A program made the position numbers and the translations under genes. 64,000 nt of DNA from Rikenellaceae bacterium. Lineage in GTDB: Bacteria; Bacteroidota; Bacteroidia; Bacteroidales; Rikenellaceae. The stretch is from NCBI GenBank assembly GCA_009783565.1, contig WRDF01000004.1:121007-185006 (forward strand), in the 5' to 3' direction. Below are positions 1-8,638 of the stretch, one piece after another (the stretch's first letter is position 1; every line of letters begins with the position of its first letter). The notes beneath the pieces were generated by a model. That model did no database searches and was not told the DNA's origin. It worked only from the letters and a program-made list of their open reading frames with translations.

Positions 1-411
1 CTGTATTTCCGCAGTCGTATCCCGCGCAATGTCTCGCTTACATATAACGGATTGGCCATCGCTCCGGTGCGGGCTATGGTCAACGAGACACTGTTCGAGT
101 GGGTGGTCGAGAATCTGCTGAAAAATTCGCTCGATGCATTGCAGGGGAAGGGCGAAATAGATGTCAGCGTGTCGTCGGACGACAATTTTGTGCATATCGA
201 CGTGCGAGATACCGGAAAGGGTATCGCCAAAACGAATTTCAAGCGAATTTTCGAACCGGGCTTTACCACCAAAACGCGCGGCTGGGGCCTGGGTCTCTCG
301 CTAAGCCGCCGCATAATCGAGACTTATCACAAAGGCAAGATCAGCGTCATAGAGTCCGAACCAGGGCGCGGAACTACAATCCGAATTTCGCTGCATAAGA
401 TTTACTCATAA
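1..411 (+). CDS. Sensor histidine kinase, C-terminal part (5' truncated by window)
   Basis: This is the catalytic ATP-binding end of a two-component sensor histidine kinase; the reading frame is open from base 1, so the sensor and dimerisation parts lie outside the window. Visible HATPase motifs are the N box (VVENLLKNSLDAL, bases about 103-141), the G1 box DTGKGI, the F box with FKRIFEPGFTTK and the G2 box GWGLGLSLSRRI. The Asn of the N box and the glycines of G1 and G2 bind ATP-Mg and look intact. An apparent TTG start at base 52 is internal to the conserved fold and is not the real start. The signal and the partner response regulator cannot be told from here. Confidence 0.9.
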   Translation: MYFRSRIPRNVSLTYNGLAIAPVRAMVNETLFEWVVENLLKNSLDALQGKGEIDVSVSSDDNFVHIDVRDTGKGIAKTNFKRIFEPGFTTKTRGWGLGLSLSRRIIETYHKGKISVIESEPGRGTTIRISLHKIYS

Positions 412-439
412 GTCGTCCGCGCGTGACTCTCAATAATTT

Positions 440-481
440 GTCATTCAGAACGTTCCGTAGGAACGGAGCGTTTGGAATGAC
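440..481. repeat. Intergenic palindromic repeat, type B (short copy)
   Basis: GTCATTC at 440-446 is matched by GAATGAC at 475-481 with an inner AACGTTCC/GGAACG stem. It belongs to the same family as the longer copies near 5985, 11909 and 42288. Confidence 0.7.
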
Positions 482-488
482 AAAGCAA

Positions 489-519
489 CCGGCAGGCTGG
501 AAAACACACGCATGTGTCA
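489..519. repeat. CCGGCAGGCTG motif followed by alternating purine-pyrimidine tract
   Basis: CCGGCAGGCTGGAAAA is followed by CACACGCATGTGTCA. The same unit occurs at 1285-1315, and in reverse orientation at 20606-20633. It overlaps the 3' end of the convergent comF gene. Confidence 0.55.
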
Positions 520-1239
520 GTACGTCCGCCTGACGGTGCGCAGTTCGGCTTTCGAGACGGCGAGCGTGGCAATGCTGATACGACAGGTCGGAACGGCGGC
601 AAGAATCGTTTCGCAGAGCGAAATGATCGTCGCGCCCGTCGTCAGAACGTCGTCCACGACGAGTATGTGTCGCCCGTCCAGCATCGCCGCGTCGCGCACC
701 GCGAAGATGTCTTTCACGTTATCCCACCGTTCGCTTTTATGTTTCTGTTGCGTCTGGCTGCGGTTATGCACCGCGCGTCGCACTGCGCGCCGGTCGACGG
801 GTACACCCATCGCACGCGACATTCCGCGTGCGATATAATCCGACTGGTTATAGCCGCGCCCGATTTTTTTGCGCACATGCAACGGCACAGGCACGAGCAG
901 GTCAATGTTTTCGTGCGTCTGTGACGCAGCTAGTTCCGAGCCGTACCACTCGCCCATCTTTTCGGCCACGCGCCACGCTCCGTGATATTTGAAGTCGTGG
1001 ATAAGGGTGCGGAAATCGCTCCGGTCGGCAAAAAAGTAGAACGACGAGGCAGCCTGTACGGGTACATGTCCGGCGAACTTCCGCCACACCGGATTGTCGC
1101 CCTTGTGCCAGAACTCCGTGAGCGGAATCTCCCACCGGCAGCGATTGCACAGAAAATCGCCGCCCTCGCCGAGCGCACACCCGCACGCCACACACGTCGC
1201 GGGGAAAAACAATGACCATATATCCGCCAGCGGGTTCAT
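517..1239 (-). CDS. comF: ComF family protein (zinc ribbon plus phosphoribosyltransferase)
   Basis: A 240-residue protein of the ComF/GntX family. An N-terminal four-cysteine zinc knuckle (Cys16, Cys19, Cys31, Cys34) is followed by a type I phosphoribosyltransferase domain. Its PRPP-binding loop reads ILVVDDVLTTGAT at about residues 192-204, and the family motif GRGYNQ sits near residue 127. In naturally competent bacteria ComF helps imported single-stranded DNA enter the cytoplasm; the enzymatic substrate is unknown. It lies 73 bases downstream of yifB on the same strand and is probably the last gene of the ruvX-def-yifB-comF group. Length and start are normal for the family. Confidence 0.9.
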   Translation of the reverse strand: MNPLADIWSLFFPATCVACGCALGEGGDFLCNRCRWEIPLTEFWHKGDNPVWRKFAGHVPVQAASSFYFFADRSDFRTLIHDFKYHGAWRVAEKMGEWYGSELAASQTHENIDLLVPVPLHVRKKIGRGYNQSDYIARGMSRAMGVPVDRRAVRRAVHNRSQTQQKHKSERWDNVKDIFAVRDAAMLDGRHILVVDDVLTTGATIISLCETILAAVPTCRISIATLAVSKAELRTVRRTY

Positions 1240-1284
1240 TCAATAAAAGTTACGAGTTATTTACAACATCGCCCGCAACATCAT

Positions 1285-1315
1285 CCGGCAGGCTGAAAAA
1301 CGGGTGCGCGTGTCA
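1285..1315. repeat. CCGGCAGGCTG motif followed by alternating purine-pyrimidine tract
   Basis: CCGGCAGGCTGAAAAA is followed by GTGCGCGTGTCA. It sits between the comF start and the yifB stop and matches the unit at 489-519. Confidence 0.5.
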
Positions 1316-2851
1316 CCTCCCCCAACTTTCGCGGTCGAGGCTGCGGTAGTTTATGGCTTCGGCGATGTGGGCGGGTGCGATGTCGGCGGCGGCGGCCATG
1401 TCGGCGATCGTGCGCGCGACTTTTATGATGCGGTCGTAGGCGCGCGCCGAAAGGTCCAGTCGCGTCATCGCCTTTTCGAGCATTGCCGACGATTCGGGCG
1501 TGAGAGGGCAATATTCGCGCAGCATTTTGGAGTTCATCATGGCGTTGGTGTGGATACCCGGACAGTCGGCGAACCGTTCGCGCTGCACCGCACGGGCGCT
1601 CACAACACGCTCGCGTACAGCCTCGCTGCGCTCTTCCGCGCTCTCGCCGCTCATCTCGTTAAACGTCACCGGAGTGACCTCTATGTGCATATCGATGCGG
1701 TCGAGCAGCGGCCCTGAGATGCGGTTCATATAGCGAGTAACAGCTGCCGGAGTGCAGGCGCATTCTTTCGTGGGATGGTTGTAATAACCGCACGGGCAAG
1801 GGTTCGTGGAGGCCACGAGGGTGAAATTCGCGGGATATTCGACCGTGTATTTCGCGCGCGAGACGGTGATGCGCTTGTCCTCCAACGGTTGGCGCAAAAC
1901 TTCCAGCACACTGCGCCCGAACTCGGCCAATTCGTCGAGGAACAGCACGCCGTTATGGGCGAGCGATATCTCACCGGGCTGAGGGTTGCTCCCGCCACCT
2001 ACCAGCGCGACCTGCGAAGTGAGATGATGCGGCGCGCGGAACGGACGGCGCGTGAGCAGACCGTTCTCGCTGCCCAATTTGCCCGCCACAGAGTGTATCT
2101 TGGTGGTTTCCAGCGCCTCTTCGAGCGACAGAGGCGGCATTATCGACGGCACGCGCCGCGCCAACATCGTCTTACCCGACCCGGGCGAACCGATCATGAT
2201 CACGTTATGCCCTCCGGCCGCCGCGATCTCCAACGCACGCTTAACATGTGCCTGACCGCGCACATCGCCGAAATCTTCCTCATATCTGTTACCGCTCGCC
2301 GATAACCCCTCGTCCGGCTCGACGCTCGCAGGTTCTATCGGCGCAAGGCCCGACAGAAATTCCACCGTCTGTTTAAGGCTTTCCACGCCGATTACGTCCA
2401 GTCCCTCTACGACCGCCGCCTCGCACGCGTTCTGCACGGGAAGGATCACCCCTGCAAATCCCTCCGCCTTCGTCTTTATCGCTACCGGCAACGCCCCGCG
2501 TACCGGCATCACCGACCCGTCCAGCGACAGCTCCCCCATTATAACATAATTCGGCAACCGTTCGTCGGGCGTCTGGCCCGTAGCGGCAAGGATCGCGATG
2601 GCTATCGGCAGGTCGTAGCTCGACCCCTCTTTTCGCAGGTCGGCGGGCGCGAGGTTCACCACCAGCCGCCGCCCCGTCATCCGAAACCCGCTGTTGTCGA
2701 ATGCCGAGCGGATGCGCTCCTGACTCTCCTTTACCGCGTTATCGGGCAGCCCGACCAGGTACATGCCGATGCCCGACGAGATGTTCGCTTCGACAGCCAC
2801 CGTCATCGCCTCGATGCCCACCAGAGTGCTTGTGTAACATTTTACGAACAT
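1313..2851 (-). CDS. yifB: YifB/ComM family Mg-chelatase-like AAA ATPase
   Basis: A 512-residue AAA+ ATPase of the YifB/ComM family. The N-terminal Lon-protease-like (ChlI) domain covers residues 1-170, the AAA core follows with Walker A GSPGSGKTM at 221-229 and Walker B LFLDEL at 303-308, and a four-cysteine insert (NPCPCGYYNHPTKECAC) lies after it. The C-terminal Mg-chelatase domain carries LSARAYDRIIKVART. In Vibrio and Haemophilus, ComM is a helicase that drives branch migration during transformation; in non-competent species its role is less clear. The start is well placed: def ends only 3 bases upstream, so the two are co-transcribed. Confidence 0.93.
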   Translation of the reverse strand: MFVKCYTSTLVGIEAMTVAVEANISSGIGMYLVGLPDNAVKESQERIRSAFDNSGFRMTGRRLVVNLAPADLRKEGSSYDLPIAIAILAATGQTPDERLPNYVIMGELSLDGSVMPVRGALPVAIKTKAEGFAGVILPVQNACEAAVVEGLDVIGVESLKQTVEFLSGLAPIEPASVEPDEGLSASGNRYEEDFGDVRGQAHVKRALEIAAAGGHNVIMIGSPGSGKTMLARRVPSIMPPLSLEEALETTKIHSVAGKLGSENGLLTRRPFRAPHHLTSQVALVGGGSNPQPGEISLAHNGVLFLDELAEFGRSVLEVLRQPLEDKRITVSRAKYTVEYPANFTLVASTNPCPCGYYNHPTKECACTPAAVTRYMNRISGPLLDRIDMHIEVTPVTFNEMSGESAEERSEAVRERVVSARAVQRERFADCPGIHTNAMMNSKMLREYCPLTPESSAMLEKAMTRLDLSARAYDRIIKVARTIADMAAAADIAPAHIAEAINYRSLDRESWGR

Positions 2852-2854
2852 GGG

Positions 2855-3406
2855 TTACTTCTGCTTGGTCTTGTATTTCGCCGTATAATCTCCGCGCGCA
2901 ATAGCCGACAGACGGCCGCGCAATAAGGTACGGCGCAGCATGGAAAGATGGTCGGTGTAGATTTTCCCGACCAGATGGTCATACTCGTGCTGGATGACGC
3001 GTGAAGCGTGACCGTCGAACTCCGCATCGTGCGGCTCGAAATTCTCGTCCAGCCACCTAAGGCGTATCTTCTCCGGCCGATAGACATCTTCCGTGAGTCC
3101 CGGTATGCTCAGACAACCTTCGTTCATCAGCACTTCCTCGTCGCTCTCGTCGTAAATTTCGGGGTTGATGAACACTTTTTTCATGTCGAGTAGCGCAGGT
3201 TCTTCGTCGGCGTACGGCGACAGGTCGACGACGAACAGCCGCAGCGGAACGCCTACCTGCGGCGCTGCAAGCCCGATGCCACCCGAAGCGTACATCGTCT
3301 CATACATATCGGCGAGCAGCTGCGGCAGATCGGCATGGTCGCGCGGCACTTCGTCGGCCTGCTGCCTGAGCACCGGCGAACCGTGAACATGTATAGAGCG
3401 TATCAT
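2855..3406 (-). CDS. def: Peptide deformylase
   Basis: A 183-residue iron metallohydrolase that removes the N-formyl group from nascent proteins. All three family motifs are present: GIGLAAPQVG at residues 43-52, EGCLS at 96-100 with the metal-binding Cys98, and QHEYDH with His140 and His144 as metal ligands and Glu141 as catalytic base. It overlaps the ruvX stop by 4 bases and is followed after 3 bases by yifB, so translation is likely coupled. Unlike many bacteria, no fmt neighbour is seen. Length is normal for a type I enzyme. Confidence 0.97.
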   Translation of the reverse strand: MIRSIHVHGSPVLRQQADEVPRDHADLPQLLADMYETMYASGGIGLAAPQVGVPLRLFVVDLSPYADEEPALLDMKKVFINPEIYDESDEEVLMNEGCLSIPGLTEDVYRPEKIRLRWLDENFEPHDAEFDGHASRVIQHEYDHLVGKIYTDHLSMLRRTLLRGRLSAIARGDYTAKYKTKQK

Positions 3407-3834
3407 AGCGTATTTTTCTTATAATCAAGGCTTTCCATATATCCTTGCAGGATGATGACGGCGCTCACGCGATCGACCGTCGAGCGGTCGCGGCGCGCCA
3501 TTTTCTTCATTCCGCCGTCTATCATCGCCCTTTGCGCGAGCACGGATGTAAACCGCTCGTCGTGCATTACGACGCGCCGATCGGGCAGTTCGCGTTCGAG
3601 CCATTTTGCGAGCGGCTCGATCTGCGCCCACGTCTCGGACGGTTGTCCGTTCATCCGGCGCGGCATTCCGACAACGATGGTATCTACATCGTTGTCGGCT
3701 ATATATTTTTGCAGGAACGGGCGTAGTTCGTGCGTGGGTACGGTCGTAAGGGCGGTTGCGATTATCCGCAACGGGTCGCTGACGGCGATTCCGGTGCGCT
3801 TTGTTCCGTAGTCTATCGCCAGAATTCGTCCCAT
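3403..3834 (-). CDS. ruvX: RuvX/YqgF family Holliday-junction resolvase-like protein
   Basis: A 143-residue RNase H-fold protein. The opening motif ILAIDYGTKRTGIAVSD provides the first catalytic Asp, VVGMPRRMNG the conserved central strand, and DERFTS a further acidic site. The family acts as pre-16S rRNA nuclease and/or Holliday-junction resolvase and is nearly universal. It is first in the ruvX-def-yifB-comF cluster. The promoter -7 box (TAACTTTG) ends only about 9 bases before the ATG, implying a very short or absent 5' untranslated region. Confidence 0.93.
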   Translation of the reverse strand: MGRILAIDYGTKRTGIAVSDPLRIIATALTTVPTHELRPFLQKYIADNDVDTIVVGMPRRMNGQPSETWAQIEPLAKWLERELPDRRVVMHDERFTSVLAQRAMIDGGMKKMARRDRSTVDRVSAVIILQGYMESLDYKKNTL

Positions 3835-3842
3835 GCGTGGGA

Positions 3843-3850
3843 CAAAGTTA
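3843..3850 (-). promoter_or_regulatory. Bacteroidetes -7 box for ruvX operon
   Basis: Read on the minus strand this is TAACTTTG, matching the consensus TAnnTTTG, just upstream of the ruvX ATG at 3834. Confidence 0.6.
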
Positions 3851-3859
3851 CGTTTTTAT

Positions 3860-3891
3860 TTTGGTTCGTTACGGAAAAGTTCTTACATTTG
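3860..3891 (+). promoter_or_regulatory. Bacteroidetes promoter for tRNA-Thr
   Basis: TTTG at 3860-3863, 20 bases, then TACATTTG at 3884-3891: a full -33/-7 match with the start of the tRNA 16 bases downstream. Confidence 0.75.
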
Positions 3892-3906
3892 TACGTTGGA
3901 TTTCAT

Positions 3907-3978
<72 letters not shown>

Positions 3979-4004
3979 CGAAGATTTGAAACTGCCGAAG
4001 GCGG

Positions 4005-4064
4005 AAAAGAGAGATAAAAAGGCCGCTCGAACTTGTTCGAAAGCGGCTTTTTTATCTCTCTTTT
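4005..4064. terminator. Long bidirectional hairpin/terminator behind tRNA-Thr
   Basis: AAAAGAGAGATAAAAA (4005-4020) pairs perfectly with TTTTTATCTCTCTTTT (4049-4064), and inside it GCCGCT/AGCGGC and GAAC/GTTC extend the stem. It ends in a T tract after AGCGGC and can act as an intrinsic terminator. An outer pair, CGAAGATTTGAAA at 3979-3991 and its exact complement at 4080-4092, encloses the whole structure. Confidence 0.75.
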
Positions 4065-4207
4065 GTATCGCGAAGCGACTTTCAAATCTTCGGAAGCGCC
4101 CCCGCGGCCGGCGGAGAGGAAAAACGAACGCCAGCGAGTTAATCCTCCCGCGTGATTATGAAATAGCGAGGCGAAACCAGCTCTCACCAATACCTCCACT
4201 AACCCAC

Positions 4208-5719
4208 ATGCGACCGATCGACCGCCCGTTTCTGAAAGTCGTAATCCCTGCAATGGCGGGGATGGTGGCGGCACGGGCGGTGAGCGTTCCGGCGGCAATG
4301 GCAATAGCTGGGCTTGTCGCTTTGTTCGCGTGTACGGTGATTTTCTACCGGCGGCAACAGTTCGGCAAAGCGCAAATATATCTCTGGTTTGCGGTTTTCG
4401 CGTTCTTTTTCGCGGCAGGTACGGTGACACATTCCCACAGCACGATACCGCAGGGCGAGCGTGTGGAACTCGTGGCTCAGATCGTCGAGAACCCGTATCA
4501 ACAGGGACGCTGGCAGCGCACGACGGCCAACGTCGGCTATTTCCGTCCGGCGGGCGACCCCGATGCACAATGGACGCGCACCCGCGAGCGCATCCAGCTC
4601 TACATCGACACGTGCTACACGGTCACGACGGGTCGGCAGATCGCCTTTCGCGGATGGCTGAACGCGGTGGATACGACGGGCAGTTCATATGGCCGGTTGA
4701 TGCAGCTGCGCGGCCAGCACGGGCGGCTCTACCTTACGCCGGGTAACCTCATCGCCATTGCCCCGCACACTTCGCGCACTCCGGCGTATTACTCCTCGCG
4801 GTTGCAGAATACGGCGATCGAGCGGTTCGGACGACTGCGGCTCTCGCCCGACCAATCGGGAGTGGTGACGGCGATGGTGGTGGGCGATAAACGCGGCATC
4901 GACCGCGACGTGCGGCGCAGTTACACCCTGAGCGGCGCGGCGCACCTGCTCGCCGTGTCGGGACTGCACGTGGGCATCGTTTTCATACTCATCAACCTGG
5001 TTTTATACTTGCTGCCTGTACTGCCGCGAGGCCATATCTATAAAAACGTAGCTGCTATCATAGTGGTGTGGCTTTATGCAGCTATGGCAGGTCTCGCGCC
5101 ATCGGTCATCCGCGCGGCAATGATGGCGTCGTTCGCACAGGTGGCGTTGGCTTCGGGAACTACGCGCAACGCGCTGAATATCATGCTGGGGTCGGCGGTG
5201 GTGATGCTCGCGCTGAATCCGAATTGGTGGGGCGATCCGAGTTTCATGCTTTCCTACGCCGCCGTGCTGGCGCTATCGGCATTTTTCTGGCCGCTGTTCC
5301 GGCTCGTGCGCTCGCGGTGGAAACTGCTGAACGTGTTTTCGTCGGTCATGGTCGTGGGACTGGTGGCGAGTCTGGGTACTGCACCGTTGGTAATATGGTG
5401 GTTCGGCGCATTTCCGGCGGCGGGGATAGTGATAAACCCCGTCGTGATGCTGACCGCACACATAATCGTGATGTTCGGCGTATTGTGGGTCGTGCTGCCC
5501 TTGCCGTTCCTTAATCCGTTATTCTCGTGGGTGCTGGGGAAGGCTGCCGCATTGCAGAATGGGGCGGCGGAATGGTGCGCATCGATGTCCTGGCAGTCAA
5601 TCCCGATCGAGCTTCCACAGTGGGGCGTAGTGACGATCTATGTGGGATACATCGCGCTTGCGGTGTGGGTGAACCGACCGCAGGCAAAAAGCACACGGCC
5701 ATTTACGAGGCTGGAATGA
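4208..5719 (+). CDS. comEC: ComEC/Rec2 family inner-membrane DNA channel protein, short form
   Basis: A 503-residue multi-spanning membrane protein. An N-terminal DUF4131-type domain contains two or three hydrophobic helices and a soluble OB-like part (residues 1-190), followed by the competence domain with the family signature HLLAVSGLHVG at residues 246-256 and about eight more membrane segments. ComEC forms the channel for single-stranded DNA uptake. The C-terminal metallo-beta-lactamase domain of Bacillus-type ComEC is absent, as in many Bacteroidetes homologues. The ATG at 4208 is preferred; a longer open frame back to 3986 would run through the tRNA-linked hairpin. comF and yifB lie nearby, on the other strand. 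Confidence 0.88.
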   Translation: MRPIDRPFLKVVIPAMAGMVAARAVSVPAAMAIAGLVALFACTVIFYRRQQFGKAQIYLWFAVFAFFFAAGTVTHSHSTIPQGERVELVAQIVENPYQQGRWQRTTANVGYFRPAGDPDAQWTRTRERIQLYIDTCYTVTTGRQIAFRGWLNAVDTTGSSYGRLMQLRGQHGRLYLTPGNLIAIAPHTSRTPAYYSSRLQNTAIERFGRLRLSPDQSGVVTAMVVGDKRGIDRDVRRSYTLSGAAHLLAVSGLHVGIVFILINLVLYLLPVLPRGHIYKNVAAIIVVWLYAAMAGLAPSVIRAAMMASFAQVALASGTTRNALNIMLGSAVVMLALNPNWWGDPSFMLSYAAVLALSAFFWPLFRLVRSRWKLLNVFSSVMVVGLVASLGTAPLVIWWFGAFPAAGIVINPVVMLTAHIIVMFGVLWVVLPLPFLNPLFSWVLGKAAALQNGAAEWCASMSWQSIPIELPQWGVVTIYVGYIALAVWVNRPQAKSTRPFTRLE

Positions 5720-5730
5720 CACGTGCACGC

Positions 5731-5882
5731 GTCATTGCGAGGGGTGTCAGACCCGAAGCAATCCAGAAAAACCGCTGGGTTGCTTCGCCTTTCAGGCTCG
5801 CAATGACGAACGACGAGATTGTCATTGCGGGCTTGCCCCGCAATCTTTATCCAATAGATTGCGGCTCGAAGGCCGCAATGAC
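5731..5882. repeat. Two type A intergenic palindromic repeats
   Basis: Copy 1 (5731-5808) opens with GTCATTGCGAG and closes with CTCGCAATGAC, with inner GAAGCAATCC and a GGTTGCTTCG return arm. Copy 2 (5821-5882) is a shorter GTCATTGCGG...CCGCAATGAC palindrome with an inner GCAATC/GATTGC stem. The first is preceded by the alternating tract ACGTGCACGCGT. Together with the elements up to 6091 they fill the whole 383-base gap between comEC and the helicase gene. Confidence 0.85.
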
Positions 5883-5892
5883 AAAACATCCG

Positions 5893-5948
5893 GCAGGGCT
5901 TTCGCGTCTTTTTGCGAAAGCCCTGCACGCCGCCGCCCCACGCGGCGT
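5893..5948. repeat. Paired perfect hairpins between repeats
   Basis: GCAGGGCTTTCGC (5893-5905) pairs with GCGAAAGCCCTGC (5914-5926). ACGCCGC (5927-5933) pairs with GCGGCGT (5942-5948). No coding sequence is seen here. Confidence 0.7.
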
Positions 5949-5984
5949 GCCGCACGCAAGGTTTCCAGCCCGACGAATGTTTTT

Positions 5985-6091
5985 GTCATTCCGAACGCCG
6001 CAGGCGGAGGAATCTATCGTTAGTTTATAAATTCAAAGACAGACGAGCGACAGATTCCTCGTCGGCGCTTGCGCGCCTCGCTCGGAATTAC
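5985..6091. repeat. Type B intergenic palindromic repeat
   Basis: Opens with GTCATTCCGAACGCC, contains GGAGGAATCTATCG and a degenerate return arm (CAGATTCCTCG), and closes with CTCGGAATTAC. It is followed by the alternating tract ATGCGCGCGCGT. Related copies lie at 11909-12018 and 42288-42393. Confidence 0.75.
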
Positions 6092-6102
6092 ATGCGCGCG
6101 CG

Positions 6103-8493
6103 TTACCCCACTATCGCCAGCTTGGCGAATTTTGTGAGTAAAGTGCGCGGCCCGTCAGTGTCGAAATCGACCGTTACCTTATGATCGTTGCCCGCTTGTT
6201 CGACGGATGTGATCGTCCCTATCCCGAATTTTGAGTGTGCAACGCGCTGACCCACAACGTAGTTTCCGCTGTCGGCAACCGTCCGCACCGCGTCCGAAGA
6301 AGGCGCGGAGGAAGCAGCAGGGCGCACCCCCATCTTGCGAAACCTCGACGGGTCGGGGCGCGTCGTTTTCGGCAGAATTGCAGACGGCATTTTTGACGAC
6401 GGCGACGAAGCAGAAGACTTCGGCGACCATGCAGGTGTTTTCTCAGACCATGCAGGCGAACCCGCAGGTTTAGGGGCATCGTCCTCCAAGTCGAATGTCG
6501 CATCGAGATGCTGCCGATCGATCTCTTTGAGAAAACGGCTGGGGCGGCAAAATTCCATCGACCCCCATTTATAACGCGTTGCCGCAAACGACAGCACGGC
6601 GACTTCCTTAGCACGCGTGAGGGCGACATAGAATAGTCTCCGCTCTTCTTCGATGCCGTCCGCACCGTCCATGCTCATCGCGCTCGGAAATAAATTCTCT
6701 TCCAACCCCGCTACGAAAACATAGCGGTATTCCAGACCCTTCGCGGCATGTATGGTCATGAGCGTCACTTTGTTGCGGTCTTCGGGTGCATCGTTGTCCT
6801 GATCCGTGAGCAGCGTAATGCTCTGCAACCAGTCGGCTACCGACGGCGCGGCGACCTCTCCCGCGACCAACTCGCCCGTCGTGGGGTCGTATTCCATTTC
6901 GCCTACGACATCGCGCGCAAAGGTCTGCATCGAGTTCAGCAGCTCTTCGATGTTGTCCAGCGCGCTCTGGGCATCGGGCGTCTGCTCCATTTTGTAATTA
7001 CCTATAATGCCGCTGCGCGTCGCCACATCGAGGCCGAACTCATAAAGTTCAGCCCCCGCGCGCGATGCCGACAACGAACTTATCAACTCCACGAACTCGC
7101 GCACCTTCGCCGCCGCGCCTGCATTAAGACCCGCCTCCTGCAAACTGTCGCCCGCCGCGACTTCCCACAAACTCACCCCGCGCGCCGTTGCCATCGCCGC
7201 CAGCCGCCCTACCGTAACATCGCCGATGCCGCGCGCAGGATAGTTCACAATACGCCGGAAAGCCTCGTTGTCACGCGGGTTTACTATCAGGTGCATGTAG
7301 GCGAGCAGGTCTTTGACCTCCTTGCGCTGGTAGAACGACATTCCGCCGTAGATGCGGTACGGGATGCCGCGCCGGCGGAACGCCTCCTCGAACACGCGCG
7401 ACTGCATGTTGGTGCGGTACAGCAGCGCGGCATCGCTCCACGCTGCTCCGTCCGTGCGCACCCTGCGCCGCAGTTCGTCGGCCACCATCGACGCCTCCTC
7501 CTGATCGGTGTACGCTTTCAGCACCTTTATTTTCTCGCCCTCCGCCCCGGCCGAGAACGACTCCTTCGGCAGGCGGTTCACGTTGTTCTTTATCACACTG
7601 TTCGCCGCGTTCACTATGGTCTGCGTCGATCGGTAGTTCTGCTCGAGTTTGAACGTCTGCGCATCGGGGAAATCGTTGCGAAAACGCAGGATATTCTCGA
7701 TCTTCGCGCCCCGGAACGAATAAATGCTCTGAGCATCGTCGCCCACCACGCAAACCCGCGAGTGCTCGGCCGCCAGCCGTCTGATTATCACATACTGCGC
7801 ATAGTTCGTGTCCTGGTACTCATCGACCAGCAGATACTGAAACCGCTCCTGATATTTCGCCAGCACATCGGGAGCATCGCGCAGCAATATGTTGACATTC
7901 AGCAACATATCGTCGAAATCCATCGCTGCGTTCGCCCGGCATCGCCGCGCATATTCCTTATAAACCTGCGCAAATGCGGGCATCTTGCGGTGGCGGTCTT
8001 CGGTCGTGTATTCGGCATTCGCTTCGTACGCATCTGCCGTCACTAAGTTGTTCTTCGCCAGCGAGATACGAGCCTGTATGGTGTTGGGTTTATAGGACTC
8101 TTCGGCGAGGTTCATTTCGCGCACGATCTGCTTTATGAGGTTGCGGCTGTCGGCCGTGTCGTATATCGTGAACGATGACGGGTAACCCAGCCGCGCAGCC
8201 TCATAACGCAGGATTTTCAGGAATATCGAGTGGAACGTTCCCATCCACAGCCGTCGGCTCTGTTCCCCGCCAATCATGTGCCCTATCCGTTCGCGCATCT
8301 CGGCGGCCGCCTTGTTGGTGAACGTGAGCGCCATTATGCGGTGGGCAGGCACACCCTGATGCAGCATATATGCGATACGGCTGGTGAGCACACGTGTTTT
8401 CCCCGACCCTGCGCCAGCTACTATCAACGACGGCGCGTCGTAATTCACCACAGCCTCGCGCTGCGAACTGTTCAGACCTTTCAGCAATTCCAT
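6103..8493 (-). CDS. uvrD: UvrD/PcrA-type superfamily 1 DNA helicase
   Basis: A 796-residue SF1A 3'-5' helicase. Motifs in order: Q motif LNSSQREAV, Walker A AGAGSGKT (residues 26-33), motif II VDEYQDTN, motif III VVGDDAQSIYSFRGA, motif IV LEQNYRST, motif V TIHAAKGLEY with GLEENLFP, and motif VI YVALTRAKE. The C-terminal tail ends in a Tudor-like region (VVGQRVAHSKFGIGTI) of the kind that binds RNA polymerase in PcrA/UvrD. It acts in nucleotide excision repair and in resolving replication-transcription conflicts. The start at 8493 is chosen over 8553 because MELLKGLNSSQ is the usual N-terminus and a -7 box (8501-8508) lies between the two. Confidence 0.95.
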   Translation of the reverse strand: MELLKGLNSSQREAVVNYDAPSLIVAGAGSGKTRVLTSRIAYMLHQGVPAHRIMALTFTNKAAAEMRERIGHMIGGEQSRRLWMGTFHSIFLKILRYEAARLGYPSSFTIYDTADSRNLIKQIVREMNLAEESYKPNTIQARISLAKNNLVTADAYEANAEYTTEDRHRKMPAFAQVYKEYARRCRANAAMDFDDMLLNVNILLRDAPDVLAKYQERFQYLLVDEYQDTNYAQYVIIRRLAAEHSRVCVVGDDAQSIYSFRGAKIENILRFRNDFPDAQTFKLEQNYRSTQTIVNAANSVIKNNVNRLPKESFSAGAEGEKIKVLKAYTDQEEASMVADELRRRVRTDGAAWSDAALLYRTNMQSRVFEEAFRRRGIPYRIYGGMSFYQRKEVKDLLAYMHLIVNPRDNEAFRRIVNYPARGIGDVTVGRLAAMATARGVSLWEVAAGDSLQEAGLNAGAAAKVREFVELISSLSASRAGAELYEFGLDVATRSGIIGNYKMEQTPDAQSALDNIEELLNSMQTFARDVVGEMEYDPTTGELVAGEVAAPSVADWLQSITLLTDQDNDAPEDRNKVTLMTIHAAKGLEYRYVFVAGLEENLFPSAMSMDGADGIEEERRLFYVALTRAKEVAVLSFAATRYKWGSMEFCRPSRFLKEIDRQHLDATFDLEDDAPKPAGSPAWSEKTPAWSPKSSASSPSSKMPSAILPKTTRPDPSRFRKMGVRPAASSAPSSDAVRTVADSGNYVVGQRVAHSKFGIGTITSVEQAGNDHKVTVDFDTDGPRTLLTKFAKLAIVG

Positions 8494-8500
8494 AAGATTA

Positions 8501-8508
8501 CAAAGGTA
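8501..8508 (-). promoter_or_regulatory. Bacteroidetes -7 box for uvrD-type helicase
   Basis: Minus-strand TACCTTTG ends 7 bases before the ATG at 8493. The transcript would be nearly leaderless, and any start further upstream is excluded. Confidence 0.6.
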
Positions 8509-8609
8509 GCTCGTGGTCGCGGATTTTCGACCATTAGTCACGAGAAATCTCATTTACCCTCACGCGAAACAAGTGGCTGCGCCGATGCGTGGAGAAACAA
8601 AATTTTCGC

Positions 8610-8617
8610 TACATTTG
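8610..8617 (+). promoter_or_regulatory. Bacteroidetes -7 box for pdxA
   Basis: TACATTTG matches TAnnTTTG and lies 21 bases before the pdxA ATG at 8639. No good -33 TTTG was seen. Confidence 0.5.
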
Positions 8618-8638
8618 TAGGTTATTATCATATCTGTT

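Noticed and set aside
6748..8046. Plus-strand open frame of 432 codons
   Set aside because: Antisense to the helicase gene, whose motifs are all intact.
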